This document shows, piece by piece, positions 24,417-32,918 of a stretch of DNA of 64,000 nucleotides. The DNA is from CAVUQH01 sp963774445 (GTDB lineage: Bacteria > Myxococcota_A > Polyangia > Haliangiales > Haliangiaceae): positions 1 through 64,000 of the forward strand of contig CAVZFC010000002.1 in NCBI GenBank assembly GCA_963774445.1, in the 5' to 3' direction. The position numbers and the translations under genes were made by a program. The notes below the pieces were generated by a model, which was given only the letters and a program-made list of their open reading frames with translations, was not told where the DNA came from and searched no databases. Numbering within the stretch: position 1 is the stretch's first letter; every line of letters starts with the position of its first letter.

Positions 24417-25544
24417 CTACACGGGAGTGGGCCCGAGATCGACCGGCGCGGCCAGGGCGTGGGCCACGATCGCCGGGATCTCGGCGACCTCGATCCCCCG
24501 CCAGAAGACGTGCCAGTGGGGGCCCCGCTGCTGGCCGTCGCAGAGCTGGCCGTACCAGCTCACGACCGGGTTGTCGGCGCGCGATCGCCAGAACAGGCGG
24601 GGATGGTCGGCGGCCATCCCTCGCCACAGGTCGCGGGCCACGCCTTCGCCGCGCGCCGCCTGGCCGACGGCGAATTTGCTGAGGTAGCCGCCCAGCGGCG
24701 TGCGCTCGACGATCGCGGCGCCGCGGTAGTCGTCGGCGACGTAGATCGCATCTGGCGCGCGGTGAAAGAAGCCGGGCACCAGCGGACGGCCAAAGGCGCC
24801 CTCGACCAGCTGCTCGAGCTGCGCGCGGTCCACGTCGTCGTAGCCAGCGAAGCGGCGCACCTGCGAGCCCAGGCGCAGCAGCGTGCCGGCGCCGCGCTCG
24901 GTGAACAGCTCGCGCAACAGATCCAGCGGCGAGGTCACCGACGCGGTTCGCCGCCGTCCGCCGCGCCTGAGCAGCTGCGCCGCCTGGGCGAGCAGCGCGG
25001 CCTGCCGCGGTTGCAGCACGCCCGGCGCGAGCAGCTCGTCGAGCTCGGTGGTGATGTCGACGATCGACGGCGACGGCCGTCCCTCGGGGAGCAGGCCGGG
25101 ATGGCGGCCGACGAAGATCACCTTGCGCGCCGCCAGCGCGTCGACCATCTCGCCGAAGACGCCCCAGCGCGCGTCGGTGTCGTCGGGCGCCGCCAGCGGC
25201 ACGATCGGAATGCGCCCGGTGCGCGCGGTCGCCTGCGCCTGGTCCGGCGCCACGACGTCGACGCCGACGTTGACGGCCAGGCGCTCGCGCAGGCGCTCGG
25301 CGTCGGCCTCGGCGCGCGCGGGCGACAGCAGCCCGAGCACCACCACCGGCGTCAGCCCCAGCTGCGACAAGTAGCGCAAGTCGGTGACCAGGGCGCCGCC
25401 GTCGTCGCGCATGATGGTGTCCGACACCGCCAGGGTGGCGAAGCTCTCGGGTCGCTCGGCGCGGAACAGCGACAGATACAGCGCGGCCTCGGCCGGGCGC
25501 GCGGTGCTGTTCAGGAACCGGAGGACGAGCTCGTCCGGTTTCAT
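24417..25544 (-). CDS. N-acetylglutamate synthase-like protein (degenerate kinase plus NAT domain)
   Basis: A 375-residue protein. The N-terminal part resembles the amino acid kinase fold of NAG kinases but lacks the KxGG nucleotide motif at the start; a kept piece is LRYLSQLGLTPVVVLG. The C-terminal part is a DUF619-type acetyltransferase: IYVADDYRGAAIVERTPLGG, YLSKFAVGQAARGEGVARDL and WRSRADNPVVSWYGQLCDG. This architecture is that of vertebrate-like NAG synthases, making N-acetylglutamate from acetyl-CoA and glutamate as the first step of arginine synthesis. The ATG overlaps the stop of the ArgE-like gene by 4 nt, so the two form an operon. Confidence 0.8.
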   Translation of the reverse strand: MKPDELVLRFLNSTARPAEAALYLSLFRAERPESFATLAVSDTIMRDDGGALVTDLRYLSQLGLTPVVVLGLLSPARAEADAERLRERLAVNVGVDVVAPDQAQATARTGRIPIVPLAAPDDTDARWGVFGEMVDALAARKVIFVGRHPGLLPEGRPSPSIVDITTELDELLAPGVLQPRQAALLAQAAQLLRRGGRRRTASVTSPLDLLRELFTERGAGTLLRLGSQVRRFAGYDDVDRAQLEQLVEGAFGRPLVPGFFHRAPDAIYVADDYRGAAIVERTPLGGYLSKFAVGQAARGEGVARDLWRGMAADHPRLFWRSRADNPVVSWYGQLCDGQQRGPHWHVFWRGIEVAEIPAIVAHALAAPVDLGPTPV

Positions 25545-26632
25545 GCGCGGCTGCTTGCGAAGAGGTGCGTGAACAGCTCCTGGGCCCAGAGCAGGTCGTC
25601 GATCGACACCCACTCGTCGGCGGTGTGAGCTTGCTCGATCGATCCGGGTCCCAGCACCACCGCGTCGATCCCGGCTGCCGAGAGCACGGCGGCCTCGGTC
25701 CAGAACTGCAGGCCGGTGTAGGCGCGGACCCGATCGCCCAAGAGCGCCCGGAATGGCGCGACGTCGCGGGTCTGGAAGGGCGCGTGATCGAGCACCTGCT
25801 CGAGCTCGATCGACGGGTCGACGCCGCGGGCGGCCTCGGCCTGCTCGGCGGCAAAGCGCTCGGCGTCGAAACCGGGCGGCGGCCGGACCGACCAGGTGAG
25901 GCGGGCGTCGTCGGGGACGACGTTGAACGCCACCCCGCCGTCGATCGACGCGACGTTGGTGCACAGGCCCTTCATGTCGTCGGGGCCCTGGTCCAGCCAG
26001 CGCCGGGCCATCGCGTCGATCTCGACCGCGAGGCGGGCCATGGTGACGATCGGCTTGGGCATGTGGTCGGCGCCCGAGGAGTGCCCCCCGAGGCCGCGGT
26101 AGCTGGCGCGGTAGGCGCCGACGCCGCGGTGGCGGACTCCGGCCGCGCGCCCCGTGGGCTCGCACACGATCGCGCGCTCGATGCCGGCGGCGCGGTCGGA
26201 GCCGAGGAAGGCCGGCACGACGCCGGTGCCCAGCTCCTCGTCGCCGCTGAACAGGACGCCGACGCCGTCGGGCCGGGCGGCCTCGAGGGCGCACAGGACG
26301 CAGGCGATGGCGCCCTTGGTATCGGCCGAGCCCAGACCGATGACACGGTCGTCAGTGACCTCGGCACGGTGCGGATCGCGCGTCCAGCCGGTATTGGCCG
26401 GCACGGTGTCGACATGAACGTTGATCAGCAGGCGCGGCTCGCCGAAGCGGGCGTAGACATACCCGGAGCGGCCAACCTCGCGCGGCACCTCGACCACCTC
26501 CGCGTGATCGGCGCCGCGGTCACCGAGGAGCTCGGCCAGCCGCTCGCACAGGGCGACCTCGTCGCCCGTCGGGTTCTGGGTAGGGAAGCCGATCAACTCG
26601 GCCAGGATCTCGACGCAGGGTGGAACCGACAC
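25541..26632 (-). CDS. M20 peptidase, acetylornithine deacetylase-like (ArgE/DapE family)
   Basis: A 363-residue zinc hydrolase. Motifs of the family are NVHVDTVPANTGW (metal His/Asp), GLGSADTKGAIACVL (bridging Asp) and FSGDEELGTG (catalytic Glu-Glu), with RGLGGHSSGADH in the dimerisation domain. GTG 26632 is chosen because the protein then starts directly with the conserved VEILAELIGFPTQNPTGDE region. Coupling to an N-acetylglutamate synthase gene argues for acetylornithine deacetylase in the linear arginine pathway. Succinyl-diaminopimelate desuccinylase is the main alternative. Confidence 0.85.
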   Translation of the reverse strand: MSVPPCVEILAELIGFPTQNPTGDEVALCERLAELLGDRGADHAEVVEVPREVGRSGYVYARFGEPRLLINVHVDTVPANTGWTRDPHRAEVTDDRVIGLGSADTKGAIACVLCALEAARPDGVGVLFSGDEELGTGVVPAFLGSDRAAGIERAIVCEPTGRAAGVRHRGVGAYRASYRGLGGHSSGADHMPKPIVTMARLAVEIDAMARRWLDQGPDDMKGLCTNVASIDGGVAFNVVPDDARLTWSVRPPPGFDAERFAAEQAEAARGVDPSIELEQVLDHAPFQTRDVAPFRALLGDRVRAYTGLQFWTEAAVLSAAGIDAVVLGPGSIEQAHTADEWVSIDDLLWAQELFTHLFASSRA

Positions 26633-26701
26633 GTCGAGAATGGTAGCAGAGCCTCGCTCGGCGGGGAGGCACGCGTCGTCGCGCTGAGGTATGATCGAAC
26701 C

Positions 26702-27307
26702 GTGACCAGGCGCCCTCAGCTCAACAGCGAACTCATCCGCCGCGTCCTCGGCAACAACTACCTCGAGCTCAGCATTCTCAAGCTGACCCTCGAGGAGATG
26801 CTCGACACCGAGACCAGCAAGGTGCGGGTCAACACGGTCGATACCCAGGGCCACACGCAGACCGTCGAGGGCGAGGGCTGCGGCATGGTCAACGCGCTCA
26901 TGAGCGCGCTGATGGGCCGATACGCCATCGAATATCAGTCGCTGGAAACGATCGTCCTGGCCAACTTCCACGTCATCGCCCGCCTGGACACCAAGAACCA
27001 GTCGAGCGGCGCCGACTCGGTCGGCGAGGTCGTCATCGAGGTGCGCAACTCCGAGGGCAAGCTGTTCTCGTTCGCCGACGCGTCGCGTTCGATCGCGACG
27101 TCAACCGCGCGCGCGGTGGTCGCCGTGGTCGAGTATTTCGTCAACGCCGAGCGGGCGTTCATCATGCTGTACAAGAGCCTCGAGGATGCGCGCGAGCGCA
27201 ATCGTGAGGATCTCGTCACCCGCTACACGCGCGAGATCGCCGAAGTGGTCAAGAGCACCAGCTACGCCGAGCTGCTCGAGAGCATGAAGAAGAAGGCCGG
27301 CGTCTGA
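26702..27307 (+). CDS. Stand-alone LeuA-type regulatory (dimerisation) domain protein
   Basis: A 201-residue protein that resembles only the C-terminal allosteric domain of 2-isopropylmalate synthase: TQTVEGEGCGMVNALMSALM, YQSLETIVLANFHVIARL, SVGEVVIEVRNSEGKLFSF and DASRSIATSTARAVVAVVEYF. The catalytic TIM barrel is absent and the gene begins with its own GTG just after a divergent start, so it is not a simple truncation. A C-terminal helical part (REDLVTRYTREIAEVVKS) is extra. It is divergent from the arginine genes. It might be a ligand-binding regulator, for example of a partner enzyme. Confidence 0.65.
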   Translation: MTRRPQLNSELIRRVLGNNYLELSILKLTLEEMLDTETSKVRVNTVDTQGHTQTVEGEGCGMVNALMSALMGRYAIEYQSLETIVLANFHVIARLDTKNQSSGADSVGEVVIEVRNSEGKLFSFADASRSIATSTARAVVAVVEYFVNAERAFIMLYKSLEDARERNREDLVTRYTREIAEVVKSTSYAELLESMKKKAGV

Positions 27308-27350
27308 CCCTGAGCGCAGGCCGCGGCGAAGCGCGGCCGGAGTCGAAGGG
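27308..27350. repeat. REP-like palindrome between convergent genes
   Basis: Starts CCCTGAGCG and ends CGAAGGG, with inner arms GGCCGCG/CGCGGCC. It exactly fills the gap between the stops of two convergent genes and may serve as a bidirectional terminator. Related to the element at 6341-6399. Confidence 0.55.
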
Positions 27351-28340
27351 CTACTTCAGCCAGCCGCGGACGTCGGTCGGCAGCGTCTGCCCCGACAGGT
27401 GGGCGCGCTGGATGAGCTCCCAGTAGTAGCGGTAGGTCGCGCGGTCGTGCAGCTCGCCGGCGTGTTGAATCGGTCCCCAGCTGGCCTTCTGCGCGGCCAG
27501 TAGGATCTCGCAGCCGGCGGTCACCTCGGAGAAGTCCGGCGACATGGCGTCGACGATCGGCTTGATCTGCGCCGGGTAGATCGACCACATGCGCAGGAAG
27601 CCGAACTCCTGATTGGCCCGGCGGGCGTCGTCGTAGGTCTGGTAGACGTTCTTGAGGTCGAGGGTGACGTTGTGCGCCGGGATGACGCCGTTGGCCAGTG
27701 CGGCCGCGACGACGTTGGCCTTGCCCCGGGCCACCAGCTTGTGGTCGAACTGGCCGGGGGAGCGCATCGCCGAGGCCGGCACCGCGCCGTGGTGGCCGCT
27801 GATGAAATCCATCAGGCCGAAGTCGAGCACCTGGACCCAGGGCAGGGCGGCGATCGCCTCGCACTCGCGCAGCGCCCCGTGGGTCTCGATGAGCACGTGG
27901 ATGGGAATCTCGCGCGTGATGCCGGCGCCCCTGGCGATCTCCTGGATGTAGCCGATCATCTCGGCGACCTGGGAGGCGGCGGTCGGCTTGGGGATCGTAA
28001 TGTAGGCGGCCACGTCGCCGGCGCCGGGGACGACGATCTCCACGTCCTGCTTCCACGCCGCGTGGGTGTAGTCGTGGATGCGGATGCCGCCCATCTTGTG
28101 CTGGTTGGCGGCCGACTTCTGCATCGCCACCACCATCTCGGCGTGCTCCTTCTCGCGCCCGGCCGGGGCGCCATCCTCGCAATCCATGGTGATGTCGAAG
28201 ATGGGACCGAGCTTCTCCTGCAGCGAGAACGCCTTGCCGATGAGCTTCTCGGAGCCGGCAAAGTGCTCGCAGGAGGGGATGACGGGGAACGGCCGCTCAC
28301 CTCCAAACAGGGCGTCGGCGGGGTGGATCGAGCTGCTCAT
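27351..28340 (-). CDS. HpcH/HpaI aldolase/citrate lyase family protein (CitE-like)
   Basis: A 329-residue TIM-barrel lyase. Recognised parts are FDITMDCEDGAPAGREKEHA (acidic metal/phosphate region), IRIHDYTHAAWKQDVEIVV, AYITIPKPTAASQVAEMIGY and HVLIETHGALRECEAIAAL with DFGLMDFISG. These fit CitE-like and malyl-CoA lyase-like enzymes that cleave or form 3-hydroxyacyl-CoA esters such as malyl- or citramalyl-CoA. The substrate cannot be set from the sequence. It is a single gene, convergent with the LeuA-domain gene. Confidence 0.85.
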   Translation of the reverse strand: MSSSIHPADALFGGERPFPVIPSCEHFAGSEKLIGKAFSLQEKLGPIFDITMDCEDGAPAGREKEHAEMVVAMQKSAANQHKMGGIRIHDYTHAAWKQDVEIVVPGAGDVAAYITIPKPTAASQVAEMIGYIQEIARGAGITREIPIHVLIETHGALRECEAIAALPWVQVLDFGLMDFISGHHGAVPASAMRSPGQFDHKLVARGKANVVAAALANGVIPAHNVTLDLKNVYQTYDDARRANQEFGFLRMWSIYPAQIKPIVDAMSPDFSEVTAGCEILLAAQKASWGPIQHAGELHDRATYRYYWELIQRAHLSGQTLPTDVRGWLK

Positions 28341-28442
28341 GTCATTCTTCTAACAGGCAACGCCGGTTCAGAACAGAGATATTGACGCACTGCGCCTTGG
28401 CGTGCGATGGAGATTCATCTCACCCTGCCGGGAGTGGTGAAC

Positions 28443-29705
28443 ATGAAATCAGTTTACGTCGTGCTCTCGTTGGCCCTGGCGGCCGCCGCCTGCGGAGACA
28501 GCCAGGCTCCGTGCGAGGGCCCCAACGGTCCCTGCATCCAGATCGATCCCGGGCCGGACGCGCAGACCCAGGCGCAAGAGGCGCTGATCAACGCCACCAG
28601 CGGGGACATCATCCTCTTCGGCAAGGGCACCTTCGACCTGACGCTGGGGTTGTCGCTCGACGTCGCCGGCGTGACCATTCGCGGTCGCGGCATGGACAAG
28701 ACGATCCTCAGCTTCGCCAACCAGACCGACGGTGCCGAGGGGCTGCTGGTTACCGCCGACGACTTCACCATCGAGGACATCGCGGTCGAAGACACCATCG
28801 GCGACGCCATCAAGGTGGAGGGCGCCGACGGCGTGACCTTCCGCCGCACGCGGGCCGAGTGGACCGATGGCCCGCAGTCGTCCAACGGCGCCTACGGCCT
28901 GTACCCGGTGCAGTGCCAGCACGTACTGATCGAGGGCTCGGTGGCGGTGGGCGCCTCCGACTCGGGCATCTACGTCGGCCAGTCGCAGTACGTCATCGTT
29001 CGCGACAGCCGCGCCGAGAACAACGTCGCCGGTATCGAGATCGAGAACACCAGCGACGCCGATGTCCACGGCAACACCTCGACCAACAACACCGGCGGCA
29101 TCCTGGTGTTCAACCTGCCCGGCCTGCAGCGCGAGCGCGGCGACCGCTGCCGCATCTTCGACAACGACATCTACGACAACAACACCGACAACTTCGCGCC
29201 CGCCGGCAACATCGTGGGCAACGTTCCGCGCGGCACCGGCATCGCCGCCATGGCCGCCCACAGCCTCGAGATCTTCGGCAATCGCATCCGCGACAACACC
29301 ACGGTCAACCTGGGCATCATCAGCTACCTGACCCTGATGCTCGACTACGCCGACACCAACTACGATCCGTACAGCGACACCATCTACATCCACGACAACA
29401 CCTTCAGTGGTGGCGGCGACGAGCCGTCCGGTGGGCTCGGCTTCCTGGTGGTGCAGGCGCTGACCACCATCATGCCGGCGCCGATCCTGGTGCCCGACAT
29501 CGTCGAGGACGGCTACGTCGATCCCGACCTGGCCGTCAATGGCGAGCTGCCCGCGGACTACCAGACCTGCATCCAGAACAACGGCGACGCCGACTACGCC
29601 AACCTCGACGTGCCCAACGACTACGCCACCGTCGCCACCGACCTGGCGGCCCACGACTGCAGCCATCCGGCCCTGCCGGAGGTGGTCCTGCCCGGGAGCA
29701 ATTGA
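28443..29705 (+). CDS. Parallel beta-helix repeat lipoprotein
   Basis: A 420-residue lipoprotein (MKSVYVVLSLALAAAAC) made mostly of right-handed beta-helix turns with Asn/Asp ladders: DDFTIEDIAVEDTIGDAIKV, IYVGQSQYVIVRDSRAENN, VAGIEIENTSDADVHGNTS and a second series to about residue 330. This matches the known two-gene pairing of a beta-helix protein with an SO_2930/HNE_0200-type diheme cytochrome (families TIGR03805 and TIGR03806), whose role is unknown. Start ATG 28443 opens the signal peptide. Its stop overlaps the next ATG by one base. Confidence 0.85.
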   Translation: MKSVYVVLSLALAAAACGDSQAPCEGPNGPCIQIDPGPDAQTQAQEALINATSGDIILFGKGTFDLTLGLSLDVAGVTIRGRGMDKTILSFANQTDGAEGLLVTADDFTIEDIAVEDTIGDAIKVEGADGVTFRRTRAEWTDGPQSSNGAYGLYPVQCQHVLIEGSVAVGASDSGIYVGQSQYVIVRDSRAENNVAGIEIENTSDADVHGNTSTNNTGGILVFNLPGLQRERGDRCRIFDNDIYDNNTDNFAPAGNIVGNVPRGTGIAAMAAHSLEIFGNRIRDNTTVNLGIISYLTLMLDYADTNYDPYSDTIYIHDNTFSGGGDEPSGGLGFLVVQALTTIMPAPILVPDIVEDGYVDPDLAVNGELPADYQTCIQNNGDADYANLDVPNDYATVATDLAAHDCSHPALPEVVLPGSN

Positions 29706-30865
29706 TGCGCGCGGGAGCGGTGCTGGCGGCGGCGCTCGGCCTGACCGCCGCGTGCGGCGGCGGGGGCAACAGTGGGCCGGACGCAGGCGACCCCAACGCC
29801 GAAGTCTGCACCATCGCCGCCGGCGACGGGGTCAGCTTCGATCCGGCCGCCGATCCGTGCCGCTGGCTGTCGAGCTACCGTTTCTTCGTCGGCACCGATC
29901 TGTCGACCCTGGCGCCCAACGACCGCGTCGTCCCCTACGACCTCAACACGCCGCTGTTCTCGGACTACGCGTGGAAGAGCCGGTTCATCTACCTGGCCGA
30001 CGGGCAGACGATGACGTACGACGACACCGACTCCTTCGCGCTGCCCGAGGGGGCGGTGATCCTCAAGACCTTCTCGTACCCGGACGACATGCGCCAGCCG
30101 GACGGCCCGATTCGCCACCTCGAGACTCGCCTCTTGATCCACCGCTCGGGCGGCTGGGAAGGGCTGCCGTACGTCTGGAACGACGACCAGACCGACGCCC
30201 GCCTGTCGGTGGCCGGCGCGCAGATGCAGGTCAGCTGGATCCACACCGACGGCAGCGAGCGGCAGGTGAGCTACGTCGTGCCCAACAAGAACCAGTGCAA
30301 GCAGTGCCACGAGGAACAGGTCGACCTCCTCGGGCCGATCGGACCCAAGGCGCGTCACGTCAACCGCGACTTCGACTACGGCGCCGGGCCGGAGAACCAG
30401 CTGACCCATTTCGCCGACCTCGGCATGCTGACCGGCGCGCCGGCCGACCCGGCTGACGCGCCGCGCGACGCCGCCTTCGACGACGACACCACCGGCACCG
30501 TCGACGAGCGGGCGCGCGCCTGGCTCGACATCAACTGCGCCCACTGCCACAACCCCGGCGGCGCCGCCCGGGTGAGCGGCCTGGATCTGCGATCGGCGCA
30601 GATCACACCGTACGACTTCGGCATCTGCAAGACGCCGGTCGCCGCGGGTCCCGGCTCGGGCGGGCTGCAGTACGACATCGTGCCCGGCGATCCGGACCAG
30701 TCCATCCTCGTCTACCGCATCGACAGCACCGACCCGGCGGTGATGATGCCGGAGCTCGGCCGCCACGTCGTGCACGAGGAGGGGGTCGCCCTGATCCGCC
30801 AGTGGATCCAGGAGATGCCCGCCGATCCCTGTCTGGCTCCCGCACCGGCTCCGGCCACGCCCTAG
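29705..30865 (+). CDS. SO_2930/HNE_0200-family diheme c-type cytochrome lipoprotein
   Basis: A 386-residue lipoprotein (MRAGAVLAAALGLTAAC) with two CxxCH heme sites: NQCKQCHEEQ in the middle and INCAHCHNPGG in the last third. Other family marks are LSSYRFFVG, VPYDLNTPLFSDYAWKSRFI, GAVILKTFSYP and the end MMPELGRHVVHEEGVALIRQ. It follows the beta-helix lipoprotein with TGATG overlap, so translation is coupled. Both are predicted to sit outside the cytoplasmic membrane. The pair has been noted as conserved with unknown function; copper or electron-transfer roles are speculation. Confidence 0.88.
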   Translation: MRAGAVLAAALGLTAACGGGGNSGPDAGDPNAEVCTIAAGDGVSFDPAADPCRWLSSYRFFVGTDLSTLAPNDRVVPYDLNTPLFSDYAWKSRFIYLADGQTMTYDDTDSFALPEGAVILKTFSYPDDMRQPDGPIRHLETRLLIHRSGGWEGLPYVWNDDQTDARLSVAGAQMQVSWIHTDGSERQVSYVVPNKNQCKQCHEEQVDLLGPIGPKARHVNRDFDYGAGPENQLTHFADLGMLTGAPADPADAPRDAAFDDDTTGTVDERARAWLDINCAHCHNPGGAARVSGLDLRSAQITPYDFGICKTPVAAGPGSGGLQYDIVPGDPDQSILVYRIDSTDPAVMMPELGRHVVHEEGVALIRQWIQEMPADPCLAPAPAPATP

Positions 30866-30916
30866 TTACCCGGGCCGGGCCGCGAAACGCCCCTCGTTTC
30901 GTGCTAAACCGCGGCT

Positions 30917-31684
30917 ATGACCGAGTCGCTGGAGGGCAAGGTCGCGCTGGTCACCGGCGGTGGTCGCGGCATCGGCGCGGCGATCGCAGCGCGTTTGGCA
31001 GCCCTGGGTGCGCGGGTTGGGGTCACCGGCCGCACGCGCGGCGAGATCGACGCCGTGGCCAAGGCGCTCGGCGGTGAGGCGCTGGCCGCAGACTTCACCG
31101 ATCGCGCCTCGGTCAACGCGCTGATCGCCGCGGTGCCCGGCGCGCTCGGGCGCGTCAACATCCTGGTCAACAACGCCGGCATCGCCGAGAGCGCGCCGCT
31201 GGCCAAGGTCACCGACGAGGCCTGGGATCGGATGATGGAGATCAACTGCACCTCAGCGTTCCGCCTGATCCGCGCGCTGGTGCCGCCGATGATCGAGGCC
31301 GGCTGGGGGCGGGTGGTCAACCTGGCGTCCAACGCCGGGGTCTCCGGCTACCGCTACAGCACCGCCTACTGCGCGTCCAAGCACGCGATGGTCGGGATGA
31401 CCCGGGCGATGGCGATCGATCTGGCGCCGACCGGGGTCACGATCAACGCGGTCTGCCCCGGCTGGGTGGAGACGCGGATGTTCGACGAGGCGGTCAGCCG
31501 GATCTCGGCCGTGACCGGCCGCTCGAGCGAGGCCGCCGCGGCGTCGCTGACCAGGATGAGCCCGCAGGGGCGGGTCATCCAGCCGGACGAGGTCGCCTCC
31601 CTGGTCGCCACCCTGTGCGAGCCGGCCGCGCGCAGCATCCACGGCCAGGCGATCGTCATCGACGGAGGAGCGATTCTCAAATGA
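30917..31684 (+). CDS. Short-chain dehydrogenase/reductase (SDR)
   Basis: A 255-residue classical SDR: cofactor site TGGGRGIGAAIAARL, NNAG at about 90, catalytic Ser in LASNAGVSG, YCASK (Tyr-x3-Lys) and VCPGWVETRM. Probably oxidises a 3-hydroxyacyl-CoA or a cyclic alcohol in the same pathway as the following genes. First of six genes with ATGA or GTGA-type junctions (the next ATG overlaps the stop by 4 nt). The Rossmann Gly pattern suits NAD(H) or NADP(H); which is not clear. Confidence 0.9.
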   Translation: MTESLEGKVALVTGGGRGIGAAIAARLAALGARVGVTGRTRGEIDAVAKALGGEALAADFTDRASVNALIAAVPGALGRVNILVNNAGIAESAPLAKVTDEAWDRMMEINCTSAFRLIRALVPPMIEAGWGRVVNLASNAGVSGYRYSTAYCASKHAMVGMTRAMAIDLAPTGVTINAVCPGWVETRMFDEAVSRISAVTGRSSEAAAASLTRMSPQGRVIQPDEVASLVATLCEPAARSIHGQAIVIDGGAILK

Positions 31685-32088
31685 ACAAGCGCCACACGGT
31701 CATCCATCCCGAGCACTTTCCCCCCGCGCGCGGCTACGTCAACGGCGTGGTCACCAGCGGGCGCACCCTGCACATCGCCGGACAGATCGGCTGGGAGAAG
31801 GACGAGACGTTCGCCGACACGGCCTTCGTCGCCCAGTTCGCCCGCGCGCTGGACAACGTGATCGACGTCGTCCACGCCGCCGGCGGCTTTCCCACCGACG
31901 TGGTCAAGATGACCATCTACGTCACCGACCTGGACGCCTATCGCAACGCGGCCGGCGAGCTCGGGCCGATCTGGCGCGAGCGGTTCGGCAAGCACTACCC
32001 GGCGATGGCGCTGGTCGGCGTCACCGGGTTGGTCCATCCCCAGGCCATGGTCGAGATCGAGGCCACCGCCTCGCTGCTACAGGAGTGA
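31681..32088 (+). CDS. RidA/YjgF family protein
   Basis: A 135-residue RidA-type enamine/imine deaminase: TLHIAGQIGW, ARALDNVIDVVHAAGGFPTD, VKMTIYVTDLDAY and a final VHPQAMVEIEATA. The usual catalytic Arg of active RidA lies near the end of the fold; here the motif LVHPQAMVEIEA has no Arg, so activity may differ. Within this operon it may deaminate an enamine intermediate formed from an amino-aromatic acid, as in 2-aminobenzoyl-CoA pathways. That role is inferred from context. Confidence 0.88.
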   Translation: MNKRHTVIHPEHFPPARGYVNGVVTSGRTLHIAGQIGWEKDETFADTAFVAQFARALDNVIDVVHAAGGFPTDVVKMTIYVTDLDAYRNAAGELGPIWRERFGKHYPAMALVGVTGLVHPQAMVEIEATASLLQE

Positions 32089-32090
32089 GC

Positions 32091-32912
32091 ATGTACCCGT
32101 CGCCCACGACGTTTGCCATGGAGGTCTCGCGCGGCGTCGCCGAGATCACCCTCGACCGCCCCGAGCGGCTCAACTCGCTGACCTTCGAGATCTACCGGGA
32201 GCTGGCCGACACCTTCGAGGCCCTCAACCACGCCGACGAGGTGCGCTCGATCGTCATCACCGGGCGCGGGCGCGGCTTCTGCTCCGGCGGCGATCAGGAC
32301 GACATCATCAAGCGGCTGCTCGGCCGCGACATGTTGGGGCTGCTCGAGTTCACCCGCACCACGGGGCGGCTGATCGGCACCATCCGCGACGTCCGCCGCC
32401 CGGTGATCGCCGCGGTCAACGGCGTGGCCGTCGGCGCCGGCGCCGTGATCGCGACGGCCTGCGACCTGCGCATCGCCGCCCAGAGCGCCCGCTTCGGCTT
32501 CATTTTCCCCCGCGTCGGGCTGTGCGGCGCCGACATGGGCGCGGCCTATCTCTTGCCCCGGCTGGTCGGGCTGGGCAACGCCAACGAGCTGCTCTTTCTC
32601 GGCCGCATCATCGACGCCGAGCACGCGCTGCGCATCGGCCTGGTCAATCGGATCGAGCCGGACGGCGAGGCGGCGCTCGGGCTGGCGCGCGAGTGGGCGC
32701 TGGAGCTGTCGCGCGGACCGGCGCTGGCGCACACCATGACCAAACAGATGATCGAGTCCGAGCACGGCATGACGCTGGATGCCGCGCTCGAGGCCGAGGC
32801 ACAGGCGCAGGCGATCTGCATGCAGTACCCCGACTTCCGCGAGGCGCACGAGGCGTTCAAGGAGAAGCGCCAGCCGCGCTTCATCGGCGCCGAGCTGGCG
32901 GGCAAGGAGTAG
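32091..32912 (+). CDS. Enoyl-CoA hydratase/isomerase family protein
   Basis: A 273-residue crotonase-fold protein. ERLNSLTFEIYRELAD, FCSGGDQDDI (CoA pocket/oxyanion hole), AAVNGVAVGAGAVIATACDL and VGLCGADMGAAYLLPRLVG are visible. The ATG 32091 is chosen over GTG 32085 because AGGAG at 32081-32085 is well spaced from the ATG. Crotonases of this type, with GADMGAA, occur beside salicylyl-CoA or aminobenzoyl-CoA genes. Expected to hydrate a ring-derived unsaturated acyl-CoA. Confidence 0.9.
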   Translation: MYPSPTTFAMEVSRGVAEITLDRPERLNSLTFEIYRELADTFEALNHADEVRSIVITGRGRGFCSGGDQDDIIKRLLGRDMLGLLEFTRTTGRLIGTIRDVRRPVIAAVNGVAVGAGAVIATACDLRIAAQSARFGFIFPRVGLCGADMGAAYLLPRLVGLGNANELLFLGRIIDAEHALRIGLVNRIEPDGEAALGLAREWALELSRGPALAHTMTKQMIESEHGMTLDAALEAEAQAQAICMQYPDFREAHEAFKEKRQPRFIGAELAGKE

Positions 32913-32918
32913 CGCGGC

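Noticed and set aside
24195..25628. Long plus-strand frame opposite the NAGS-like gene
   Set aside because: It is antisense to a clear NAT-domain gene and is Arg/Gln-rich without a recognisable fold.
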